18,061 bases of DNA from Opitutia bacterium UBA957 (GCA_002293065.1 DBCN01000025.1:1-18061); one strand, 5' to 3'. Positions 1-7,080 are shown, numbered from the stretch's first letter. Notes: a model not told the origin generated them from the letters alone. Made by a program: numbers and translations.

Positions 1-175
1 CGTCGGCCCCTTGCGCGGCCGCGGTGGGTGACTCCGCCCAATGGGCACCCGCGGCAAGCAGGTCGGCGGCCTTCGACTTGGTCCGGGTGTACACGACGAC
101 TTCATGGCCAGCCTTCAGCAGATGGCCCGCCATGCTCTTCCCCATGACCCCGGTGCCGACGAACGCGATACGCAT
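1..175 (-). CDS. NAD(P)-dependent oxidoreductase, 3-hydroxyisobutyrate dehydrogenase-like (N-terminal part)
   Basis: The first 58 codons of a leftward gene that runs off the left edge. The translation begins MRIAFVGTGVMGKSMAGHLL, a classic Rossmann nucleotide-binding start (GxGxMG at residues 7-12) of the beta-hydroxyacid dehydrogenase family, which oxidises 3-hydroxy acids or reduces small aldehydes such as succinic or glyoxylic semialdehyde. A strand ending VVVYTRT at about residues 26-32 has an Arg after the second beta strand, which in this family often marks NADP(H) preference. The catalytic Lys and the substrate-binding C-terminal domain lie outside the window, so the substrate cannot be named. 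The ATG at 175-173 is the obvious start because it gives the exact family N-terminus. There is no Shine-Dalgarno sequence. It is divergent from the DapB-like gene at 353 across a 177-bp region with a palindrome. Confidence 0.85.
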   Translation of the reverse strand, partial: MRIAFVGTGVMGKSMAGHLLKAGHEVVVYTRTKSKAADLLAAGAHWAESPTAAAQGAD

Positions 176-194
176 GCGTAAACTTTGAGTTACG

Positions 195-215
195 ATATAA
201 CAGGTTCAACCTGTT
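195..215. promoter_or_regulatory. Palindromic operator candidate in divergent promoter region
   Basis: Positions 199-215 read AACAGGTT-C-AACCTGTT, a perfect 8-bp inverted repeat around a single central base. It lies between two divergent genes. On the minus strand a TTATAT hexamer (195-200) sits 20 bp upstream of the start codon of the leftward gene and touches the palindrome, so it could be a -10 box with the palindrome in the spacer. That is a typical repressor position. I see no strong -35 partner. That the sequence is a perfect palindrome is directly visible; its role as a binding site for a dimeric regulator is inferred. No regulator gene is in the window. Confidence 0.5.
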
Positions 216-311
216 TTCCTGGTCGAACGAACCTTGATTAAAGGCTTGCACATCAAGTTGCTGGTGTAACCTTGACGAAGGGTCCGGAGCCAAAACGCAC
301 CGGAGGAATCA

Positions 312-331
312 CCGAAGTCGGGCCGCTTCGG
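312..331. other. Small hairpin in leader of DapB-like gene
   Basis: CCGAAG (312-317) and CTTCGG (326-331) can pair around an 8-base GC-rich loop, in the probable 5' leader 21 bases before the ATG at 353. No T-run follows, so it is not an intrinsic terminator for the leader. A GGAGG (302-306) lies just before it but is over 45 bases from the start codon, too far to act as a normal ribosome site. The function is unknown; it may be chance in GC-rich DNA. Confidence 0.3.
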
Positions 332-352
332 AAACCAAAATAGCATCAACAA

Positions 353-1156
353 ATGAAGCCCCTAAAAGTCGGTATTATTGGCTATGGCCGTGCCGGAAAA
401 ACAGCCGTCCATGAAATCCTGAAGGATACAGAACTGGAACTCATGTGGATCGCACGCCGCCAATGGGAAGCCACCCCCGACGTCACTTCGAGAAAAACCA
501 GGCTCCGCACACTGCACCTCGAGGGGGAGGACATCGCGGTATTCGAAACCAGCGAACTGCGCGATCGGGTACTGATGAGGCAGCACCGCGTTGACCTGCT
601 GATCGACCTTGCTGGCAGTGAAGCCGTACGTTCCTATGCGCACCTCGCGGACTACGGAACGCATTTCGTATCCGCTGTTTCGCATTATGAGCCGGAAGAC
701 CTCGCGCTGCTTAAATCAGCCGCGCTGAAGACCGCGGTCCTCCACTCACCGAACATCACATTGGGGATAAACCTGCTGCTTGTTGTTGCCCGCATGCTCC
801 GGAAACTCATCCCACATGCAGATGTCCAGATCATCGAGGAGCACTTCGCGACCAAGGAGGGTCGGTCGGGCACGGCGGAACGGCTGGCATCCAGCCTGGG
901 ACTTGAGCTCGACTCATCCATCCTGTCGATCAGGGCTGGAGGTATCATCGGCAAACACGAACTTATCTTCGGACTCCCGAATCAGACCATCCGCCTGATT
1001 CATGAAAGCATCAACCGTGCCGCCTTTGCACGTGGTGCAATCCTTGCGGGCAAGTGGATGCGGGACTCAGAGCCTGACTTTTACACCATGGAAAAACTCG
1101 TGATGCAGCGGGTGCGTAAAGGCTTCCTGGCCGAAATAGAGGAAGAAGTCGCCTAA
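353..1156 (+). CDS. DapB-like (dihydrodipicolinate reductase family) oxidoreductase, divergent
   Basis: A 267-residue protein with the two-domain plan of dihydrodipicolinate reductase. The Rossmann motif GIIGYGRAGKTA is at 7-18, a VDLLIDLAGSEA strand at 80-91, and a DapB C-terminal-like domain from about 130. The DapB catalytic segment is recognisable as EEHFATKEGRSGTA at 162-175: the catalytic His (H164) and Lys (K168) and the SGTA phosphate/carboxylate-binding turn are kept. The second His is Phe, and the usual DAP before SGTA is EGR. The family GTTG loop is replaced by SAVS (107-110) and DFT by DLA. A RAGGIIGKHEL stretch and a NRAAFARGAILAGKW stretch match the rest of the family. It probably binds NAD(P)H and reduces a cyclic imine-like or related substrate, but not surely dihydrodipicolinate. 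The ATG at 353 follows an in-frame TAG at 341, so it is the first possible ATG; there is no Shine-Dalgarno. It reads as less GC-rich than its neighbours. Confidence 0.75.
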   Translation: MKPLKVGIIGYGRAGKTAVHEILKDTELELMWIARRQWEATPDVTSRKTRLRTLHLEGEDIAVFETSELRDRVLMRQHRVDLLIDLAGSEAVRSYAHLADYGTHFVSAVSHYEPEDLALLKSAALKTAVLHSPNITLGINLLLVVARMLRKLIPHADVQIIEEHFATKEGRSGTAERLASSLGLELDSSILSIRAGGIIGKHELIFGLPNQTIRLIHESINRAAFARGAILAGKWMRDSEPDFYTMEKLVMQRVRKGFLAEIEEEVA

Positions 1157-1248
1157 ATATCCGGGCGGGGTTTGCGGCTCCCATGACACGGGATCGAGGC
1201 CATCCAAGACCGCTTGCCCTCCCCGGCGAAATCGCCGAACCTCCGGAC

Positions 1249-2433
1249 ATGGCCTCGGCCCCTCTTTCCGTCAGCGAACTTTCCGATGTCCTCAAGGGGC
1301 ACGTGAACGGTCTCGGCACGATCGAAGTGCAGGGTGAGATCTCGGGCTACAAGACCTACCCTTCAGGCCACCACTACTTCTCGCTCAAAGACGCCGAGGC
1401 CAAGGTCGACTGCGTGCTCTACAGTTTCCAAGCCCGCTGGATCAAGGTGCCGCTCCGCGATGGCCTGAGCGTGGTCATGAAGGCGAAGGTCGATTTCTAC
1501 GGCAAGAGCGGGAAGCTCTCCCTCATCGTCGACTCGCTCAAGCCCGCCGGCGAAGGTGACCTGTTCAAGAAGTTCACCGAGCTCCTCGCGAAGCTGAAGG
1601 CCGAAGGGCTCTTCGAGGACGCGCTCAAGCGCCCCCTGCCCGAATTCCCGAAGACGGTCGCCTTCGTGACCTCCGAGATCGGTTCGGTCTGGCATGACTT
1701 CACCGAAGTCCTGAAGACCCGCGGGTGGCGCGGCACGGTCTGGCTCGTGCCGGCCCGCGTCCAAGGCGACAGCTGCCCAGGCTCGGTGATGAATGGCCTC
1801 AAGCAGGCCAACGCCATCCCCGGCATCGACCTCATCGTCGTCGGCCGCGGCGGCGGTTCGATGGAAGACCTTTGGGGCTTCAACGACGAAGCGCTCGTCC
1901 GGGCCGTCCGCGCGAGCGCGACCCCGGTGATCTCCGCGGTCGGCCACCAAACCGATTTCACGCTGTGCGACTACGCCGCCGACCGCCGCGCGGAAACCCC
2001 GACGGCCGCCGCCGAACTCATCGCTTCGGGTCAGACCAAGCTGCGTGAGCGCCTCCGCCTCTTCGAGTCCGAACTGCAACGCCATTCGCCCAAGGCGAAG
2101 CTGCAGTCGTGGTATCGCGACCTCGACCTGCTCTACGCCAAGCTCGCAAGCACGGCCGAAGAATACCTCGCGGACCGCCGGCACCGCCTGTCGGAAATCG
2201 GCAGCGACCTGCATCGGCTCTCACCCAAGGCGCGCCTCGGCGTCTCGCGCGAAAAGCTGAACCAACTCGGCAAGCGCCTGCAGTCTGCCGGTTTCGAATC
2301 GGTCCTCGCCCGCGGCTACAGCATCGTGCGCGACGCCGATGGCACCGTGATCAGCGCCAGCAAGGGCGTGACCACGGGACGTAAGCTCCGGCTGAAGTTC
2401 GCCGACGGCGAAGCCGACGCGACGGGCGGTTAG
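1249..2433 (+). CDS. xseA: Exodeoxyribonuclease VII large subunit
   Basis: Exonuclease VII large subunit, which with the small subunit XseB degrades single-stranded DNA into acid-soluble oligonucleotides in the cytoplasm and takes part in repair. From the ATG at 1249 it has 394 residues. An N-terminal OB-fold (LSVSELSDVLK at about 6-16, VQGEISGYKTYPSGHHYFSLKD at 27-48) is followed by the catalytic XseA domain: VVGRGGGSMEDLWGFNDE at 197-214, then SAVGHQTDFTLCDYAADRRAETPTAAAEL at 229-257. A shortened coiled-coil region follows, with the terminal LARGYSIV motif. The E. coli enzyme is about 456 residues, so the helical arm is shorter here. The frame is open to an ATG at 1183, but those 22 residues do not resemble the family start, so 1249 is preferred. 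No xseB is adjacent. The TAG stop interlocks with the proS stop on the other strand. Confidence 0.93.
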   Translation: MASAPLSVSELSDVLKGHVNGLGTIEVQGEISGYKTYPSGHHYFSLKDAEAKVDCVLYSFQARWIKVPLRDGLSVVMKAKVDFYGKSGKLSLIVDSLKPAGEGDLFKKFTELLAKLKAEGLFEDALKRPLPEFPKTVAFVTSEIGSVWHDFTEVLKTRGWRGTVWLVPARVQGDSCPGSVMNGLKQANAIPGIDLIVVGRGGGSMEDLWGFNDEALVRAVRASATPVISAVGHQTDFTLCDYAADRRAETPTAAAELIASGQTKLRERLRLFESELQRHSPKAKLQSWYRDLDLLYAKLASTAEEYLADRRHRLSEIGSDLHRLSPKARLGVSREKLNQLGKRLQSAGFESVLARGYSIVRDADGTVISASKGVTTGRKLRLKFADGEADATGG

Positions 2434-3959
2434 TAAGCCTTCGCCATCACGACGCGGCGGGCGCTGGGCTCGCCGGTGACGACGCACTTGCCCGGCTCGG
2501 CCTTCGCATCGAGCGGGATGCAGCGGATGGTGACCTTCAGTTCTTCCTTGAGGCGCTTCTCGACTTCCTTCGTGCCGTTCCAGTGGCACAGGGCGAAGCC
2601 ACCATGGATTTCCGGGTGCTCGGGATTCTTGGCGGTGAAGTAGGCCTTGAGGTCCTCCCAGGTATCAATTTCGCGGGTGTTGGCGGCGCGGAAGGCCTTC
2701 GCGCGAGCGAGGAGGTTGTCCTGGATGGCCTGGAGGCGATCGACGACGGTCGCGACGAAGTCCGCACGCGGGACGCCGGCCTTCTCGCCGGTGTCCCGAC
2801 GGGCGACGAAGACGGCGTTGTTGGCGAGGTCGCGCGGGCCGACTTCGACGCGGAGGGGCACGCCCTTCTTGACCCAACCCCACGCCTTGTCGCCGCCGCG
2901 GATGTCGCGGTTGTCGACGGTGACCACGAGCTTGCGGTCATGGAAGCGCTGGGCGGTGAGTTCCTTCTGGAGCGACTGGCAATACTCGAGGATCTGCGCC
3001 TTGGTGGCGTCGTCCTTGTAGATGGGCATGATGACCACGTGCTGCGGCGCGAGGCGCGGCGGAGCGACGAAGCCGTCGTCATCCGCATGCGTCATGATCA
3101 TGCCGCCGATGAGGCGGGTCGAGACGCCCCACGACGTGGTGTGGGCATACTGCTGCGTGGCGTTCTCGTCCTGGAAACGGATGTTGCACGACTTGGCGAA
3201 GTTCTGGCCGAGGTAGTGCGAGGTGCCGGCCTGGAGGGCCTTGCGGTCCTGCATCATGGACTCGATGCAGAGGGTGTCGACGGCGCCCGGGAAGCGCTCG
3301 CCTTCGGTCTTGCGGCCCATGATCACGGGCATCGCCATGTAGTTCTCCGCGAAGTCCGCGTAGACCTGGAGCATCTTGTTGGTCTCTTCGACGGCTTCGG
3401 CTTCCGTCGCATGGACGGTGTGGCCTTCCTGCCAAAGGAACTCGGCGGTGCGGAGGAAGAGGCGCGTGCGCATCTCCCAGCGGACGACGTTGGCCCACTG
3501 GTTGATGAGGATCGGGAGGTCGCGGTACGACTGCACCCACTTGGAGTAGGTTTCACCGATGATGGTCTCGGAGGTCGGGCGGACAATGAGCGGCTCTTCG
3601 AGCTCACCCGCGGGGACGAGCTTGCCGTCCGGGCCGGCTTCGAGGCGCGAATGGGTGACGACGGCGCACTCCTTGGCGAAGCCATCGACGTGCGCGGCTT
3701 CCTTCTGGATGTAACTGACCGGGATGAAGAGCGGGAAATAAGCGTTCACGTGGCCGGTCTCCTTGAACATGGCGTCGAGGTCGCGCTGGATGTTCTCCCA
3801 GAGGGCGTAGCCCCAAGGCTTGATGACCATGCAACCGCGGACGGCGCTGTTCTCGGCCAGGTCGGCGTGCTTGATGACCTGCAGGTACCACTCGGGGTAG
3901 TCTTCGGCGCGGGTCGGGGTGATGGCGGTCTTGGGCTTGGCGGCAGGCTGCTGGGACAT
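2430..3959 (-). CDS. proS: Prolyl-tRNA synthetase, short archaeal/eukaryal type
   Basis: Class II aminoacyl-tRNA synthetase that charges tRNA-Pro in the cytoplasm. It has 509 residues from the ATG at 3959. The sequence matches the eukaryote/archaea-like ProRS group. It opens with a YPEWYLQVIKHADLAENS region (21-38) and has RPTSET at 127-132 and motif 2 (VVRWEMRTRLFLRTAEFLWQEGHTVH, 158-183). A motif-3-like GGMIMTHADDDG follows, then an anticodon-binding domain starting about LAPQHVVIMPIY and a C-terminal zinc-domain-like region ending in Tyr (KAY). The large editing insertion of typical bacterial ProRS (about 570 residues) is absent, as in this group. Twelve more codons are open to an ATG at 3995, but MSQQPAAK at 3959 is the likelier start. 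It is convergent with xseA, with stop codons overlapping by two bases. It lies downstream of prmC on the same strand, 114 bp away, with a hairpin repeat in between. Confidence 0.95.
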   Translation of the reverse strand: MSQQPAAKPKTAITPTRAEDYPEWYLQVIKHADLAENSAVRGCMVIKPWGYALWENIQRDLDAMFKETGHVNAYFPLFIPVSYIQKEAAHVDGFAKECAVVTHSRLEAGPDGKLVPAGELEEPLIVRPTSETIIGETYSKWVQSYRDLPILINQWANVVRWEMRTRLFLRTAEFLWQEGHTVHATEAEAVEETNKMLQVYADFAENYMAMPVIMGRKTEGERFPGAVDTLCIESMMQDRKALQAGTSHYLGQNFAKSCNIRFQDENATQQYAHTTSWGVSTRLIGGMIMTHADDDGFVAPPRLAPQHVVIMPIYKDDATKAQILEYCQSLQKELTAQRFHDRKLVVTVDNRDIRGGDKAWGWVKKGVPLRVEVGPRDLANNAVFVARRDTGEKAGVPRADFVATVVDRLQAIQDNLLARAKAFRAANTREIDTWEDLKAYFTAKNPEHPEIHGGFALCHWNGTKEVEKRLKEELKVTIRCIPLDAKAEPGKCVVTGEPSARRVVMAKAY

Positions 3960-4018
3960 GCCGCCACTAAAGAGCAAGGAACGACCCAAGGGCAAGACGG
4001 GTTCTTATTACGAGGTTA

Positions 4019-4039
4019 GGTCGGCACGCAGTGCCGACC
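4019..4039. repeat. Perfect hairpin, dispersed-repeat candidate
   Basis: GGTCGGCAC (4019-4027), loop GCA, GTGCCGACC (4031-4039) is a perfect 9-bp stem with a 3-base loop. With one bulged C (4040), two outer A-T pairs (4017-4018 with 4041-4042) extend it. No T-run follows on either strand, so it is not a standard intrinsic terminator. It lies in the 114-bp gap between prmC and proS. Its compact form, GC-rich arms and intergenic position are like REP-type elements or small palindromic repeats. I found no second copy in this window, so the repeat status is inferred. Confidence 0.55.
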
Positions 4040-4073
4040 CTACCCAAGCCAAAGGCGCGTGGATGGCCCAGCC

Positions 4074-4922
4074 TTATCTTCCCTTCTTCGCCTTCCAGAA
4101 CCGCGGGCGGCCGCTCATGTCCGGCAAGCCTTCGGTTTCGATATAACCCTGCTGAGCCGACAGGGTCGCCAAGGCCGCATGTTGGTCGATGCCGGTCTCG
4201 CACAGGAGCCAACCGCCGACCCGCAAGTGGGCGCGGGCCCCCTCCAAAATCTTGCGCAGATCCGCCATGCCTTCCTCCGGAGCGACGAGCGCCGACAGCG
4301 GGTCGAACTGACGGACCTCCGGGGCCGCGACGGCGACTTCGGCGTCCGTCAAGTAAGGCGGGTTGGAGATGATGAGGTCATACGCGTCGGTGACGGCGCT
4401 GAACCAATCCGACTCCGCCAAGGCCACGCGAGCCGATAAGCCGCAGCGCTCGGCGTTCTCGCGGGCCAAGGCCAAGGCGTCGGGCGAACGGTCCACAGCT
4501 TCGACGACCCACGCGGGGCGCTCTGATGCCAAGGCTAAGGCAATCGCGCCTGAACCAGTCCCGAGGTCAAGCACACGCACGGCTTGCTCCGCCGGAAACA
4601 AAGCCAAGGCGAGGTCGATGAGTTCTTCGGTTTCCGGACGCGGGATGAGGGCGCGTTTGTCGGACTTCAGCACGAGGTCACGGAACTCGACCTGACCGAC
4701 GATGTGCTGGAGGGGTTCGCGGTTGCCGCGGCGCACGGTGAGCGCGCGGAGCTTCTCCACCTCCGGGTCCGTGAGCAACCGTTCGAATTGCAGGTAAAGG
4801 TCGAGGCGCTTCAGCCCGAGGCCGGCCGCGAACAAGTGCTCCGCCTCGGTGCGCGGGGACTCCAAGCCTTTGCGGGACAGAAACTCCGCGGCTTTTTTAA
4901 GCGTCTCAAGTAGGTTCTGCAC
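4074..4922 (-). CDS. prmC: Peptide chain release factor N5-glutamine methyltransferase
   Basis: PrmC/HemK methylates the Gln of the GGQ motif in release factors RF1 and RF2 with S-adenosylmethionine, which improves termination in the cytoplasm. It has 282 residues, the normal family length. An N-terminal helical substrate-binding domain comes first, then IPRPETEEL at 93-101, the SAM-binding glycine loop LDLGTGSGAIALAL at 118-131, and the catalytic NPPY at 187-190. The conserved C-terminal region ends DMSGRPRFWKAKKGR. The start is a GTG at 4922, four bases after the stop of the tsaC gene, so the two are surely co-transcribed. The usual partner prfA is not in the window. No Shine-Dalgarno precedes it. 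Confidence 0.95.
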   Translation of the reverse strand: MQNLLETLKKAAEFLSRKGLESPRTEAEHLFAAGLGLKRLDLYLQFERLLTDPEVEKLRALTVRRGNREPLQHIVGQVEFRDLVLKSDKRALIPRPETEELIDLALALFPAEQAVRVLDLGTGSGAIALALASERPAWVVEAVDRSPDALALARENAERCGLSARVALAESDWFSAVTDAYDLIISNPPYLTDAEVAVAAPEVRQFDPLSALVAPEEGMADLRKILEGARAHLRVGGWLLCETGIDQHAALATLSAQQGYIETEGLPDMSGRPRFWKAKKGR

Positions 4923-4926
4923 AGGC

Positions 4927-5910
4927 TTAGCGGGCGGCGGCGCGGGTCAGGCGATCGTTATAGGCCGCACCGATGCCGACGGCCTCGGCGAGTTCGGCTT
5001 GGATGACATCAAAACCACGCGCGTCGAGTTGACGCAGCAGATCAAACAGGTGGCGGGCGCCTTCTTCGGCGGAGCCATGTTCGGATAAGTAGAAATCCTC
5101 CGGACCCACGGGGAGGTCGGTACGACGCGCCAAGAGCAAGCGAGCGACCTTACCGACGGCCGCAGCCGGCTGCGCGCCACGGGCAAACAACTCGACCCGC
5201 GTCGCGGGGCTGTAATGACGCTCCAACATGCCGGGGGCATCTTGGGCAATCTGCTGGCTGACCGCACGCGTGACGACTTCGATGGGGCCGAGCTTGGCCT
5301 GCAAGGCTTCCAGCGTGACGGGGCCGGGACGCAACAAGCGGGCCCGTCCAGGTACGGAAAGGTCGAGGATGGTCGATTCAACGCCATGGGTACAGGCGCC
5401 GCCATCGACGATCCACGGACAGCGGGCACCGAGCGAATCGCTGACATGTGCTGCCTTGGTGGGACTGACGTAACCAAAAGGGTTGGCGCTCGGGGCGGCG
5501 AGCGGACGGCCGCTCAGCCGGAGTACTTCACGGAAGATCGGGTGGGCGGGAATCCGGACCGCCACGGTCGGTTTGCTCGCGGTGACGAGGTCGGGCACGC
5601 AAGGCTTGCGACGCAGGACCACCGTCAACGGACCCGGCCAGAAGCCGGCTAACAACGCCAGGCGTTCATCCAGCTCGGCGACTTCGGCCAACGCCGCTTG
5701 GTCGAGCACGTGGACGATGAGCGGGTCGAGCAAAGGGCGGCCCTTGATGGTGAAGACCTGGGCCAGGGCGGCCGGATTGAGCGCATCCGCGGCGAGGCCG
5801 TAGACCGTCTCCGTCGGTAGAGCTACGCAGTGCCCGGTCCGCAGGAGGTCAGCTGCGCGCGCGAGGTCGGACGGCGAGGAGGACAGGAAACTGGCGGCAG
5901 GCGAAGGCAA
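4927..5910 (-). CDS. tsaC: L-threonylcarbamoyladenylate synthase, Sua5 type
   Basis: It makes threonylcarbamoyl-AMP from Thr, bicarbonate and ATP, the first step of t6A37 modification of ANN-decoding tRNAs. It has 327 residues: a YrdC domain with ALPTETVYGLAADA at 30-43, FTIKGRPLLDPLIVHV at 53-68 (the K and R that hold ATP) and a conserved APSANPFGYVSPT stretch. After the PGMLERHYSP linker comes the C-terminal Sua5 domain, which TsaC proteins of E. coli type lack. The start is uncertain: no ATG or GTG exists before the conserved core, and TTG at 5910-5908 is the first start-like codon downstream of the terminator at 5961-5984. It would be first of the tsaC-prmC(-proS) unit. GTTCCC lies directly before that TTG. 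Confidence 0.9.
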   Translation of the reverse strand: MPSPAASFLSSSPSDLARAADLLRTGHCVALPTETVYGLAADALNPAALAQVFTIKGRPLLDPLIVHVLDQAALAEVAELDERLALLAGFWPGPLTVVLRRKPCVPDLVTASKPTVAVRIPAHPIFREVLRLSGRPLAAPSANPFGYVSPTKAAHVSDSLGARCPWIVDGGACTHGVESTILDLSVPGRARLLRPGPVTLEALQAKLGPIEVVTRAVSQQIAQDAPGMLERHYSPATRVELFARGAQPAAAVGKVARLLLARRTDLPVGPEDFYLSEHGSAEEGARHLFDLLRQLDARGFDVIQAELAEAVGIGAAYNDRLTRAAAR

Positions 5911-5960
5911 GGGAACTGGGACTGTGCGGAAAGCCGGCGGGTCGGCAATCCCCGGACAAC

Positions 5961-5984
5961 AAAAAGGCCGCCCAGAAGGCGGCC
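5961..5984 (-). terminator. Intrinsic terminator after rpsR
   Basis: On the minus strand GGCCGCC, loop TTCTG, GGCGGCC (5984 down to 5966) is followed by TTTTT (5965-5961), a textbook rho-independent terminator. It begins 24 bases beyond the rpsR stop codon, so it ends the thi/tlyA/rpsR or rpsR transcript before tsaC. Its stem core is the same as that of the terminator at 10734-10762. Confidence 0.88.
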
Positions 5985-6008
5985 CGGAAAAGTATCGGGG
6001 GAAACCGA

Positions 6009-6203
6009 TTACTTCATCGTGATCATATTTCGGGCGCGCTTAACGGCCTTCGAAATATGACGCTGCTGGCGGGCGGTGAGGCCGGTCAACTTGCGGGGCA
6101 GGATCTTGCCCGTCTCGGTGACGTAGCGCGACAGGGCCTCGGGTTCGGTGAAATCGAAATCGAGGGGGTTGCGGGAACGCTTGAGCTTACCTTCGGTAGT
6201 CAT
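6009..6203 (-). CDS. rpsR: Small-subunit ribosomal protein bS18
   Basis: A 64-residue basic protein. It carries the bS18 signature: NPLDFDFTEPEALSRYVTETGKILPRK (about 12-38), then LTGLTARQQRHISKAVKRAR (39-58), the segment that packs on bS6 and binds the central domain of 16S rRNA. It is a little shorter than E. coli S18 (75 residues), missing some N-terminal residues, as is common. The Cys residues that form a zinc site in some S18 copies are absent. It is usually next to rpsF, ssb or rplI; here it stands 114 bp after tlyA, with none of those partners. The ATG is preceded directly by CCCTCCC rather than a Shine-Dalgarno. It ends at the terminator at 5961-5984. Confidence 0.95.
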   Translation of the reverse strand: MTTEGKLKRSRNPLDFDFTEPEALSRYVTETGKILPRKLTGLTARQQRHISKAVKRARNMITMK

Positions 6204-6317
6204 GGGAGGGTTTTTGGTAAGGGATGCGGGGCTTTGGGCAAGAAGGAAAAGGTGTTTTGGGGGTGGAAGGGTAAAAACTGCCCTAAATCGTGTTAAAAGA
6301 CCACTTTAGTCACCCAG

Positions 6318-7076
6318 TTAGGCCTGACGGGCCAGGCAAATCAGGAACTCCTTATTACCCTCCCCTCCCTCGATGGGCGAAGGGATGACACCGAGGACCG
6401 TCGCGCCGGGGAGTTCGCGGCTCGCCGCGGTCAAGCCCTCGACCACGCGGGCGTGGATGAGCGGGTCCTTGATGATGCCGCGGCCCTTGTCGGCCTCAGC
6501 CCTGGTCGCCTCGAACTGCGGCTTGATGAGCGCCACGAGATGACCGCCTGGCGCCACGCGCGCCCAGGCCACCGGCAAGACCAAGCCGAGGGAGATGAAG
6601 GAAAGATCCATGACGACGATGCCGTAGAGGGCCTGCGGCAGCTTCGCGGTGGGCAAATCGCGGGCGTTGAACTTCTCGAAATTCGTCACGCGCGGATCGG
6701 TGCGCAGTTTCTGGTGCAACTGGGCCGTCCCGACATCCACGCAGGTCATGCTCACGACGCCGCGTTGCAGGAGGCAATCCGTGAACCCACCGGTGGAAGC
6801 GCCGACATCGAGGCCGTGCCGGCCGGCGACATCGATCTGGAAATGCGTCAACGCCGCATCGACCTTTTCACCACCTCGCGAGACGAAGCGTGGCGGCTGA
6901 TCGACGGTCAGCACGGCATCGTCGGGAAAAGACTGCGAGGCCTTCTGCACAACGCTGTCCGGGCCGGAGCGTACCTTACCCGCCAAGATGAGGGCTTGCG
7001 CCATGGAACGCGACGGCGCGAGGTTGAGCTTCAGCAGAAGCTCATCGGCGCGCATACGACCAGGCTTGGCGGCCAT
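6318..7076 (-). CDS. tlyA: TlyA-family rRNA (cytidine-2'-O)-methyltransferase
   Basis: The TlyA family methylates the 2'-O of ribosomal RNA cytidines, and capreomycin sensitivity depends on it in mycobacteria; some members were first called haemolysins. It has 252 residues. An S4 RNA-binding domain (about 7-65) is joined to an FtsJ-like methyltransferase. It has SRGGEKVDAAL at 66-76, the SAM-binding loop GLDVGASTGGFTDCLLQRG at 88-106, MDLSFISL at 156-163 and IKPQFEA at 184-190. The terminal GNKEFLICL is normal for the family. The start ATG at 7076 is four bases after the thiG stop, so it is co-transcribed with the thiamine genes, although no functional link is known. Whether the target is 16S, 23S or both cannot be told from the sequence. 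Confidence 0.93.
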   Translation of the reverse strand: MAAKPGRMRADELLLKLNLAPSRSMAQALILAGKVRSGPDSVVQKASQSFPDDAVLTVDQPPRFVSRGGEKVDAALTHFQIDVAGRHGLDVGASTGGFTDCLLQRGVVSMTCVDVGTAQLHQKLRTDPRVTNFEKFNARDLPTAKLPQALYGIVVMDLSFISLGLVLPVAWARVAPGGHLVALIKPQFEATRAEADKGRGIIKDPLIHARVVEGLTAASRELPGATVLGVIPSPIEGGEGNKEFLICLARQA

Positions 7077-7080
7077 GGCA

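Noticed and set aside
1183..1248. Upstream ATG for xseA giving 22 more residues
   Set aside because: The extra residues are Pro/Arg-rich and not like the family start; MASAPLSVSEL at 1249 begins where known XseA proteins begin. Kept only as an alternative.
2583..4019. 478-residue open frame on the plus strand opposite proS
   Set aside because: It is antisense to a perfectly conserved ProRS, its composition (Gly, Val, Asp, Leu, Arg-rich) reflects the reverse complement of GC-rich codons, and no family motif is visible.
4019..4039. Intrinsic terminator between prmC and proS
   Set aside because: There is no T-run on either side of the stem in either direction, so I list it as a repeat candidate instead.
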